20,584 nucleotides of DNA from Actinomycetota bacterium (GTDB lineage: Bacteria; Actinomycetota; Actinomycetes; Actinomycetales; Microbacteriaceae). The notes under the pieces are model-generated. The model saw only the letters and a list, made by a program, of their open reading frames with translations, had not been told where the DNA came from and made no database searches. The translations under genes and the position numbers were made by a program. Positions 14,323 through 20,584 of the stretch are shown here, piece by piece. Every line of letters begins with the position of its first letter. The first letter of the stretch is position 1. The stretch covers positions 1-20,584 of the forward strand of contig VGAV01000005.1 of assembly GCA_016870695.1 (NCBI GenBank), in the 5' to 3' direction.

Positions 14323-15858
14323 TTACAGCCGCTGCCCCAGCGCCCACAGCCGGTCCGCGCGGCCCGAGATCGCCTCGGACAGCGCGAACGCCTGCGCGTC
14401 GGTCAGCGACGCGACGTAGTCGACGATCCCGCGCGACCGGGCGAGCGCGTCGGCCTCCCCGTCGGTGGGGCGCCGCTCGGCCGGCAGCGTGGCGTACTGC
14501 TCGCGGGCGAGGGCGATGAGCTCCCGCAGGCGCCGCGGGGTGCGGGCGCGGTCGAGGTCGTCGTCGAGCCACTCGCCGAGCGCGCGCACCGACCGCGCGA
14601 GGATCCGGCTCATCCCGCGCTGCTGGACGGCGAGGTCGGGGCGGCTGAGCACGAACCGCTTGTGGACGAACTTCAGGACCTCGACGTGATGCCACGCCCA
14701 CGGCGACAGCACGACCGGACCGGCCCGCGGTGTGTCGACCGGCCGCAGCCGCGCCGACTCCTGGAAGCGGCGGATCCACCGGTCCGTGAAGGCGGCGAGC
14801 CGGCGCTCGGCGGTGAGCGAGCCGTCGAACGGCCGGGCGAGCAGGTCGGTCACCATCTCGGCATCCACGTCGCTCACCGCGGCGAGGAAGGCCTCGTCGT
14901 CGGCGATCCACGGGTCGTCCCGCCGCATCTTGCGGCGGAGGCGCTCCAGTCCCGCGCCCGGCGCGAGCTCGGCGCGCACCTCGGCGTCGTCGCGCTCCCG
15001 CCACTCCAGGACGTCGTCGAGCCACCCGCGGAACTCCGCCGCGATGGGGGCGTGATCCAGGATGCCGGCCCGATAGAAGTCGTCGACGTCGTGCACCGAG
15101 TAGGCGATGTCGTCGGCCAGGTCCATCACGGCGCCCTCGATGCTCTGGCGCAGGGGCTCGGCATCCACTCCTCCCCGGGCGGCGTCGAGGTCCTCGAGGT
15201 CGAGGTCGTAGGCGGAGTACTTGTGCACCCGGTAGGCGCCGTCGGGCTCGCGACGGATGCCACGGGGTGGCCCGTTCCTTTCGATCTCGTTCGCCGACGC
15301 CGACGGCGCCCAGGGGTACTTTGCCGACGCCGCCCGCACGGCCGCGGTGAGGTTCAGCCCGCGGGGCGCGGTCTCGATGACGTCGAGGGCGGTGAGGATG
15401 CGGTAGGTCTGCGCGTTGCCCTCGAAGCCGTCCGCGAGGCCCAGCTCGGTGCGGGCGAGACGGTTCAGCGTCATCTCGCCCAGATGGCCGAACGGCGGGT
15501 GACCGAGGTCGTGCGCGTACGAGGCCGCCTCCACCACGGTGGCGTTGCAGACGTCCGCCGCGCCCGCGTCCCGGGCTCGCGTGTTCAGCTGCAGGGCCAC
15601 GACGCGGGCGATCGCGCTCACCTTGAGGGTGTGGGTGAGGCGGTTGTGCACGGGCGCGCCCGAGATGGACGGCGACACCACCTGCGTCACGGCCGACAGC
15701 CGCGAGAAGTAGGGGGAGAACTGGATGCGCTCCAGATCGATCGACCACGGGTCTCCCGGGACGTCGTCGCGGTCCTCGTAGACGCGGGCGGCGGCGGGAT
15801 CCGGGATGCCGCCCTCGCGCGGCTCCGTCGAGGGCGATGTCTCGTGGTGCAGGGTCAT
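14323..15858 (-). CDS. dgt: dGTP triphosphohydrolase-like HD-domain protein
   Basis: A 511-aa enzyme of the dGTPase family, expected to hydrolyse dGTP (or other dNTPs) to the nucleoside and triphosphate in the cytosol, shaping dNTP pools. The ATG at 15858 is supported by AGAGGA 6 nt upstream and by family alignment; the longer open frame upstream runs through an intergenic repeat. HD metal-binding residues are seen in NRLTHTLKV (His76), AHDLGHPPFGH (His116-Asp117) and the MDLADDIAYSVHD block (245-257). FSPYFSRLSAVTQVV (47-61) is the typical N-terminal motif, and FEGNAQTYRIL lies at 145-155. At 511 aa it is nearer to E. coli Dgt (505) than to the shorter mycobacterial type. It has no functional link with the sugar genes. 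A possible -10 (TAGCGT, minus strand 15895-15890) lacks a matching -35. Confidence 0.9.
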   Translation of the reverse strand: MTLHHETSPSTEPREGGIPDPAAARVYEDRDDVPGDPWSIDLERIQFSPYFSRLSAVTQVVSPSISGAPVHNRLTHTLKVSAIARVVALQLNTRARDAGAADVCNATVVEAASYAHDLGHPPFGHLGEMTLNRLARTELGLADGFEGNAQTYRILTALDVIETAPRGLNLTAAVRAASAKYPWAPSASANEIERNGPPRGIRREPDGAYRVHKYSAYDLDLEDLDAARGGVDAEPLRQSIEGAVMDLADDIAYSVHDVDDFYRAGILDHAPIAAEFRGWLDDVLEWRERDDAEVRAELAPGAGLERLRRKMRRDDPWIADDEAFLAAVSDVDAEMVTDLLARPFDGSLTAERRLAAFTDRWIRRFQESARLRPVDTPRAGPVVLSPWAWHHVEVLKFVHKRFVLSRPDLAVQQRGMSRILARSVRALGEWLDDDLDRARTPRRLRELIALAREQYATLPAERRPTDGEADALARSRGIVDYVASLTDAQAFALSEAISGRADRLWALGQRL

Positions 15859-16286
15859 CCCGGTCCTCTCGCGGCGGTGGTGTCGGACCACGCTAACCCG
15901 CCCGCGGGTTCCGGCCGGTGCTCCGTGCCGGGGCGCGTCTCCGCGGGACGCCGCGCGCAGTCGCCGGCGGCTGTGGACCCGCTCGCCGAACTCCTGAGTT
16001 TCGCGGCGTCGGGCCGCGGCGGCCGGTGCTGCAGCCCGCGGGCGCCCTCGCCGAACTCCTGAGTTTCGCGGGGTATGGCCCGGGGGAGGGGGCACGGGGT
16101 GGCGGCGTGCCGGACTCCCGAGAACCCGCGCTCGCCGCGACCAGAAGGGCTGCCGTGGCAGGCGTCGCCGCTGTTCCTCCGGAGCCGGGCATGCCGGCCC
16201 CGGCAGAACTCCGGAGTTCGGCGAGGCCCGGGCCGCCGCCTCAGCCCGGCAGAACTCCGGAGTTCGGCGGGACCCGGGCCGCCGCC
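15859..16286. other. 428-bp intergenic spacer holding a repeat cluster, no gene
   Basis: No open frame here has a credible start, ribosome site or protein-like composition. The spacer separates the dGTPase gene from the GH3 gene, both on the minus strand. It must hold the dGTPase promoter on its left side and the 3' end of the sugar operon on its right. Its main content is four copies of a short repeat, described separately. Confidence 0.7.
15982..16071. repeat. Two direct copies of a 25-bp repeat (AACTCCTGAGTT core)
   Basis: The 25-bp units at 15982-16006 and 16047-16071 are identical, beginning CTCGCCGAACTCC and ending GAGTTTCGCGG. Starts are 65 bp apart. The centre AACTC-CT-GAGTT is an inverted repeat, so each unit can form a small stem. 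The sequence between them is unrelated GC-rich DNA. Confidence 0.85.
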
Positions 16287-16290
16287 TCAG
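16199..16290. repeat. 46-bp tandem duplication with 14-bp palindrome, overlapping the GH3 gene's stop codon
   Basis: Two 46-bp units (16199-16244 and 16245-16290) differ at only two positions. Each contains the perfect palindrome GAACTCCGGAGTTC (16206-16219, 16252-16265), followed by GGCG and CCCGGGCCGCCGCCTCAG. The second unit includes the GH3 stop codon (TCA at 16287-16289 on the plus strand), so the first looks like a duplicate of the gene's 3' boundary. Read on the minus strand each unit contains CGCCGAACTCC, matching the 15982 and 16047 copies; these pairs are therefore inverted relative to each other. REP-like in character. Confidence 0.85.
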
Positions 16291-18608
16291 CCCCGCCGCA
16301 CCTCCACGTCGACGACGCGCGCATCGTCGCCGGTCAGCTCGTACGTCGGCCCGGTGATGCGCAGCGTCGCGGCGGCATCGACGTTGGAGCACGAGGCGCC
16401 GACGCGCACCTCCACCTCGCCGGGCTCCACGACTCGGCGGAGCGAACGGTCGCTATAGGCCAGGCGCGACGCGGGCACCGTGAAGCGCACCTCCGCGCTC
16501 TCGCCCGGGTTGAGCTCGACGCGGGCGTAGGCCAGCAGCTGCACGACGGGCCGGGTGACGCTCGCGACCGGGCGGTGCGCGTAGACCTGCACGACGTCGG
16601 CGCCGCGCACGGCACCCGTGTTGGTCACCCGGGCGGACACGGCGAACGCGTCACCCGCCCGCACGTCGGCGTCCGCCCCGGCGGGAACGCCGTCGACCGC
16701 CAAGCCCGCGCGCTCGAACGTCGTGTACGACAGGCCGAATCCGAACGGCCGCACCGGCGTCGGGTCGGTGCTCGTCACGCCGGACGGTCCGCCGAGGATC
16801 GGGTGGAGGTACGAGTACGGCTGAGCCCCGGCCGCGCGCGGCAGCGAGACGGGCAGTCGCCCGGAGGGGGTGGCATCCCCGGTCACAAGGGCGGCGAGAG
16901 CCGGCCCGCCCTCCTCGCCGGGGAAGAACGCCTGCAGCACCGCGGCGGGACCGACCGCGCCGTCGAGCGCCCAGCCGAGCGCGTACGGGCGTCCGGTCAG
17001 CAGCACGAGCACCACCGGGGTGCCGGTGGCGACGACGGCCTCGACGAGCTGCCGCTGCACGCCGGGCAGCTCGAGCGAGTCGGCGTCGTTCCCTTCGCCG
17101 ACGGTGCCGCGGCCGAACAGGCCGGCCCGGTCGCCGACGACGACGATGGCGACGTCGGCGTCACGGGCGAGGGATGCCGCGGCGTCGATGCCCGTGGCAT
17201 CCGTCCCCTCCACCGCACATCCCTCCGCGAACGCGGTGTCCGCGAAGCGGGCGGACAGCGCCGCCCGCACCGTGGGGATGTCGAAGCCGAGCGGGGTGCC
17301 GGGGTGGTGCGCGAGCACGTGGTTCGCGAAGGAGTAGCAGCCCATCAGCGCCTCGGCGCTGTCCGCGTTCGGGCCGATGACCGCGATCCGCGTCGAGGGG
17401 GCGAGGGGGAGCAGATCGTCGTCGTTGCGGAGCAGGACGACCGACTCCTCGGCGATGCGCCGCGCGAGGGCCCGGTGCTCGGGGTCGTCGAGGTCGACGG
17501 TGGTCGGGGCGTCGTCGAAGGCGGCATCCAGGAGTCCCAGGTCCTCCTTCTCGGCCAGCACGCGGGCGACGGCCCGGTCGACGACGGCCTCCGGAAGGGC
17601 GCCGGACGCCACCCGCTCGACGAGGTGCGGGTAGGCGTCCGCGCCGGGGAGCTCGACGTCGATGCCGGCCTCGAGGGCGAGGTGCGCGGCCTCGCCGAGC
17701 GAGCCGGCGACGCCGTGCATGGAACGCAGGAACTCGACCGCGTAGTAGTCGGACACGACGGTCCCGTCGAAGCCCCAGCGGCGCCGGAGCAGGTCGGTGA
17801 GCAGGTCCCCGGACGAGGCGACGGGGACGCCGTCGATCTCGGTGTACGAGTTCATGACGCTGCGGACGCCGCCGTCGCGGACGGCCATCTCGAACGGCGG
17901 CAGGAACACGTCCTGCAGCTCGCGGGGTCCGGCGCTGACCGGGGCGTGGTTGCGCCCGGCGCGCGAGGCCGAGTAGCCCACGAAGTGCTTCAAGGTGGCG
18001 TGCACGCCGGCCGCCTGCAGTCCGCGGACGTAGGCCGTGCCGATCGTGCCGACGACGTACGGGTCCTCGGCGATGCACTCGTCGACGCGTCCCCAGCGGG
18101 GGTCGCGGATCACGTCGAGCACGGGCGCGAGGCCCTGATGGACCCCGAGCTCGCGCATGGAGCGCCCGATCGTGGATGCCATGAGCTCGACGGCATCCGG
18201 GTCGAACGACGCGCCCCAGGCGAGCGGGGTGGGGAAGGTGGCGGCCTGCCACGCGGCGAAGCCGGTGAGGCACTCCTCGTGGACGAGCGCGGGGATGCCC
18301 AGGCGCGTCTCGGTGACGAGCCGCCGCTGCTCGCCCCACAGCCAGGCGGCGCGCTCGACCGGGTCGACGGGGCGGGTGCCGTAGACGCGGGTGAGGTGGC
18401 CCAGCCCGTGCACGGTCGCGTCGGCGTAGGCGGTGGTGGTGACCTTCTCGCCGGCCAGCGGCGCGACGACCTCGTCGCCCTGATCGACCCAGTAGCCGAC
18501 GAGCTGCGCGAGCTTCTCGTCGAGGGTCATGTCGGCGAGGAGCGCTCGCACGCGGTCGGAGGTCCCCGGTCCGAGGGCAGCGCCGACGTCGGTGGTGTGG
18601 ATGGTCAT
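16287..18608 (-). CDS. GH3 beta-xylosidase/beta-glucosidase-like enzyme, cytoplasmic (BxlA type)
   Basis: A 773-aa glycoside hydrolase family 3 enzyme. The sequence starts MTIHTTDVG with no signal peptide, so it should act inside the cell on imported oligosaccharides. The N-terminal barrel shows LVHEECLTGFAAW, DPRWGR (169-174), LKHFVGYSASRAGRNHAP with Lys207-His208, and the nucleophile Asp287 in GTVVSDYYAVEF. The second domain contains GPNADSAEALMGCYS and GTVGEGNDADSLELPG, where Glu505 is a candidate acid/base. The C-terminal 110 residues look like a fibronectin III-like domain (VTNTGAVRGADVVQVY). EECLTGFAAWQAATFP and SDYYAVEFL resemble actinobacterial xylosidases. The gene follows two permease genes by 6 nt, the same order as bxlEFG-bxlA in Streptomyces. 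Beta-glucosidase or arabinofuranosidase activity remains possible. Confidence 0.85.
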   Translation of the reverse strand: MTIHTTDVGAALGPGTSDRVRALLADMTLDEKLAQLVGYWVDQGDEVVAPLAGEKVTTTAYADATVHGLGHLTRVYGTRPVDPVERAAWLWGEQRRLVTETRLGIPALVHEECLTGFAAWQAATFPTPLAWGASFDPDAVELMASTIGRSMRELGVHQGLAPVLDVIRDPRWGRVDECIAEDPYVVGTIGTAYVRGLQAAGVHATLKHFVGYSASRAGRNHAPVSAGPRELQDVFLPPFEMAVRDGGVRSVMNSYTEIDGVPVASSGDLLTDLLRRRWGFDGTVVSDYYAVEFLRSMHGVAGSLGEAAHLALEAGIDVELPGADAYPHLVERVASGALPEAVVDRAVARVLAEKEDLGLLDAAFDDAPTTVDLDDPEHRALARRIAEESVVLLRNDDDLLPLAPSTRIAVIGPNADSAEALMGCYSFANHVLAHHPGTPLGFDIPTVRAALSARFADTAFAEGCAVEGTDATGIDAAASLARDADVAIVVVGDRAGLFGRGTVGEGNDADSLELPGVQRQLVEAVVATGTPVVLVLLTGRPYALGWALDGAVGPAAVLQAFFPGEEGGPALAALVTGDATPSGRLPVSLPRAAGAQPYSYLHPILGGPSGVTSTDPTPVRPFGFGLSYTTFERAGLAVDGVPAGADADVRAGDAFAVSARVTNTGAVRGADVVQVYAHRPVASVTRPVVQLLAYARVELNPGESAEVRFTVPASRLAYSDRSLRRVVEPGEVEVRVGASCSNVDAAATLRITGPTYELTGDDARVVDVEVRRG

Positions 18609-18614
18609 GGCGGG

Positions 18615-19499
18615 TCAGCCCTTCACGGCGCCGGTGAGACCGCCGACGATCCGACGCTCGAACAGGCTGAAGAACACCAGAGCGGGGATCATCGACAGCG
18701 AGGTGAACGCGAGCACGCGTGCGGTGTCGACGGAGTACTGCGAGGCGAACGCCTGCGTGCCGAGCGGCAGGGTGTAGGCGGCCTCGTTGTTGAGGATGAA
18801 CAGCGGGAGCATGTACGAGTTCCAGCTGTTCACGAAGGCGAGGATGCCGACCGTCACGATCGCGGGGACCGCCAGCGGCAGCACCATGCGCCAGAAGAAG
18901 CCGAGGCGGCCCAGACCGTCGATGGCGGCGGCCTCCTGCAGCTCCTTCGGGATCGCGGCGAGGAACGGCGACAGGATGATCACGGTGATCGGCAGGGCGA
19001 AGGCGATCTGCGGCACGATGACCCCGGCGAGGGAGTTCGTCAGGCCCAGGTTGCGCACGAGGATGTACAGCGGCGTGATGGCCACGGTCATCGGGAACAT
19101 CAGTCCGGCGGTGAACAGCGCGTACACGGCGCCCCGCCCGCGGAAGCGGTAACGGGCGAGGGCGTAGGCGCCCATCAGGCCGAGGGCGACGACGAACACG
19201 GTCGTGGCGACGGCCGCGATGGTGGAGTTGGCGACCTGGCCCCAGAACGCGCTGCTGGCGAGGACGTCGACGTAGTTCTCCCAGTTCCAGCGGGTCGGGA
19301 AGCCGGCCGGGTCGACCGTGATCTCGGCGTTCGACCGGAACCCGCCGAGGATGATGAACGCCACGGGGGCGAGCATCAGGCCGATCAGGACGAGAGCGAC
19401 GAAGCCCACGACGACGGAGGTGGAGCGGCGGCGACCGGCCGGGGCGCGCCGGACGGACCGGGGCGCCTTCGGGGCGACGAGGGTGGCGGTGGCGGTCAC
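18615..19499 (-). CDS. Carbohydrate ABC transporter permease, MalG type (BxlG-like)
   Basis: An inner-membrane permease of 294 aa in the CUT1 class. The GTG at 19499 overlaps the upstream permease's stop as GTGA and has GGGAGG 7 nt before it, so I use it rather than longer in-frame starts. A basic N-terminus (RRAPAGRRRS) precedes the first of about six membrane segments. ANSTIAAVATTVFVV and FPMTVAITPLYILVRNLGL are typical, and the EAA loop that contacts the ATPase reads EAAAIDGLGRLGFFWRMVLP. It ends FERRIVGGLTGAVKG, the usual MalG-type terminus. No ATPase gene is in this operon; actinobacterial CUT1 systems commonly share one multitask ATPase (MsiK) encoded elsewhere. The downstream GH3 enzyme suggests a xylo- or gluco-oligosaccharide substrate. 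Confidence 0.92.
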   Translation of the reverse strand: MTATATLVAPKAPRSVRRAPAGRRRSTSVVVGFVALVLIGLMLAPVAFIILGGFRSNAEITVDPAGFPTRWNWENYVDVLASSAFWGQVANSTIAAVATTVFVVALGLMGAYALARYRFRGRGAVYALFTAGLMFPMTVAITPLYILVRNLGLTNSLAGVIVPQIAFALPITVIILSPFLAAIPKELQEAAAIDGLGRLGFFWRMVLPLAVPAIVTVGILAFVNSWNSYMLPLFILNNEAAYTLPLGTQAFASQYSVDTARVLAFTSLSMIPALVFFSLFERRIVGGLTGAVKG

Positions 19500-20515
19500 T
19501 TGGTGCCTCCCGTGAGGGCGCCGGCGGTGTCGCGGCGCAGGACGAAGCGCTGGTAGACGAGGGCGACGGCGAGCGAGATGAGGAACATGACGACCGCCAC
19601 GGCGCTGCCGTATCCGAAGCTGCCGGCGTTGCGGCCGTTGGCGACCATGTAGGTGGCCATCGTCGAGGTGCCCGCGGTGGACGCGACGTACTGGCCCCAG
19701 ATGATCCAGACGAGGTCGAACAGCTGCAGCGATCCGATGATGGAGAGGAAGGCCCAGATGCGGATCGTCGGTCCCATCAGCGGGAGCACGATGTGGCGCT
19801 GGATCTGCCAGTAGGACGCCCCGTCGATGGCGGCGGCCTCGGGCAGCTCCTCCGGGATGCCCTGCAGGCCCGCGAGGAAGAGGATCACGGCGAAGCCGAT
19901 GTACTTCCACGTGATGATGATGAGCAGGGTCCAGATCGCCAGGGCGGGGTCGGAGATCCAGTCGGCGCGGAGGGAGCCGAGGCCGATGTTCTCCAGCGCG
20001 CCGTTGAGGGCGCCGCCCGACTGCAGCATGAGGCCCCAGCCGAGGCCGACGACGACCTCGGAGATGACGTAGGGCACGAAGATCAGCACACGGATGAGCG
20101 ACTGCGCCCGCATCTTGCGGTTCAGCAGCAGCGCGAGACCGAGCGCGAGGGGTCCCTGCAGGACGAGAGAGCCGATGACGATGAAGCCGTTGTGGCCGAG
20201 CGCCTCGTGGAAGGCGGGGTCCGTGAGGATCGTGATGTAGTTGCGGAAGCCGACGAAATCGACGGGGGTGCCGAAACCCGACCAGCTGTAGAAGCCGTAG
20301 TAGGCGGCGAGGGCGACCGGCAGGATGACGAACGAGACGAACACCACCAGCGCGGGGCCGAGCAGGATCGCGAGCTCGCCGCGGATCCGCCAGTTCTCGC
20401 GTCGATGACGCACGCGCGGGCGCCCGGCCGAGGGGGTGCGGGCGGCACCCTCCTCGGCCGGGCGGCGACCGGCGGCGTCCGGGGCGGGGGCGAGCGGTGG
20501 GCGCACGCTGGTCAT
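19496..20515 (-). CDS. Carbohydrate ABC transporter permease, MalF type (BxlF-like)
   Basis: The first membrane subunit of a CUT1 sugar importer, 339 aa. A polar, Arg/Pro-rich N-terminus of about 45 residues precedes LAILLGPALVVFVSFVILPV. Then come DFVGFRNYITILTDPAF, a run of further membrane segments, and the EAA loop EAAAIDGASYWQIQRHIVLP. The ATG at 20515 has GGAGAA just upstream, inside the 11-nt gap after the preceding gene's stop, and its own stop overlaps the next GTG. MalF-MalG heterodimers need a solute-binding protein, whose C-terminal end appears immediately upstream. Confidence 0.93.
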   Translation of the reverse strand: MTSVRPPLAPAPDAAGRRPAEEGAARTPSAGRPRVRHRRENWRIRGELAILLGPALVVFVSFVILPVALAAYYGFYSWSGFGTPVDFVGFRNYITILTDPAFHEALGHNGFIVIGSLVLQGPLALGLALLLNRKMRAQSLIRVLIFVPYVISEVVVGLGWGLMLQSGGALNGALENIGLGSLRADWISDPALAIWTLLIIITWKYIGFAVILFLAGLQGIPEELPEAAAIDGASYWQIQRHIVLPLMGPTIRIWAFLSIIGSLQLFDLVWIIWGQYVASTAGTSTMATYMVANGRNAGSFGYGSAVAVVMFLISLAVALVYQRFVLRRDTAGALTGGTK

Positions 20516-20526
20516 GGTCGTTCTCC

Positions 20527-20584
20527 TCAGGAGCGCGCGGCGGCCGCGTTGACGGCGTCGACGATGTCCTGGGGACCGCTCTTG
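20527..20584 (-). CDS. Probable solute-binding protein, last 18 codons (truncated by window edge)
   Basis: On the minus strand an open frame enters at 20583 and ends with TGA at 20529-20527, reading KSGPQDIVDAVNAAAARS. This Ala-rich amphipathic tail is typical of the last helix of CUT1 extracellular sugar-binding proteins, and its position 11 nt before the MalF-type permease is where that gene is expected. Too little is present for direct family recognition, so the call rests on gene order. Confidence 0.6.
   Translation of the reverse strand, partial: KSGPQDIVDAVNAAAARS

Noticed and set aside
14466..15300. Possible phage-defence role of the dGTPase-like gene
   Set aside because: dNTP triphosphohydrolases can act in phage defence, but no partner defence gene lies nearby and the protein looks like an ordinary housekeeping dGTPase.
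15982..16290. Possible CRISPR array
   Set aside because: Four copies only, in two orientations, with unequal spacing (65, about 150, 46 bp) and no cas genes nearby; the 46-bp pair is a simple tandem duplication without unique spacers.
15918..19556. A 1212-codon open frame on the + strand opposite the GH3 and permease genes
   Set aside because: It is antisense to well-supported genes, is rich in Arg/Gly/His/Asp with no recognisable domain, and is the kind of frame that high GC third-position bias produces on the opposite strand.
1..20584. tRNA, rRNA, insertion sequences, phage or integrase genes
   Set aside because: No cloverleaf-like sequence, rRNA segment, transposase motif or terminal inverted repeats were seen; the region reads as chromosomal metabolic genes.

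Overview
The window is GC-rich actinobacterial DNA with strong G/C third-position bias. Its gene families and codon habits resemble Microbacteriaceae, probably Microbacterium or a close relative. That placement is inferred from the look of the sequence and no marker gene was compared. The content is mostly a pentose and hemicellulose utilisation region, with two unrelated single genes in the middle.

Region 1 (1-9570, + strand) is an L-arabinose locus. It opens with the C-terminal part of a LacI-family regulator. A 200-bp gap with a LacI-type operator-like palindrome follows. Then come a lipoprotein sugar-binding protein, a double-domain ATPase and two permeases of the YtfQRT-YjfF / AraUVWZ type, and then araD, araB and araA. 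Most junctions are 1-4 nt start/stop overlaps, so ATPase through araA reads as one operon, ending at a perfect 13-bp hairpin. The logic is import of L-arabinose, probably the furanose form, then AraA (arabinose to ribulose), AraB (ribulose to ribulose-5-P) and AraD (to xylulose-5-P).

Region 2 (9571-12895, - strand) is a convergent single gene for a 974-aa secreted multidomain GH43 enzyme: signal peptide, LamG-like domain, two Ig-like modules, GH43 domain, Big_4-like module and a C-terminal domain. It has a readable promoter (TTGACA-N18-TACCGT) with a LacI-type operator placed over about +4 to +21. This operator matches the one before the arabinose transporter at 12 of 16 positions, which suggests the secreted enzyme and the uptake/catabolic operon are co-regulated.

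Region 3 (12896-16286) holds a PRISE-like short-chain reductase (+) and a dGTP triphosphohydrolase-like HD protein (-), convergent around a hairpin. Upstream of the latter lies a 428-bp spacer with four copies of a short repeat built on AACTCC-GAGTT, two in each orientation. One pair is a 46-bp tandem duplication that includes the stop codon of the next gene.

Region 4 (16287-20584, - strand) is a second sugar operon, read right to left: the last 18 codons of a probable solute-binding protein, two MalF/MalG-type permeases and a cytoplasmic GH3 beta-xylosidase-like enzyme. The arrangement matches the BxlEFG-BxlA xylobiose systems of streptomycetes.

Together the genes suggest a plant-biomass strategy: GH43 releases arabinose outside the cell, the YtfQ-type system imports it for AraABD, and the second transporter brings in xylo-oligosaccharides for intracellular GH3 cleavage. 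I found no clearly novel multi-gene system. The points most worth following are the shared operator, the repeat cluster, the switchable leader of the GH43 gene and the non-classical transporter/kinase choice for arabinose.
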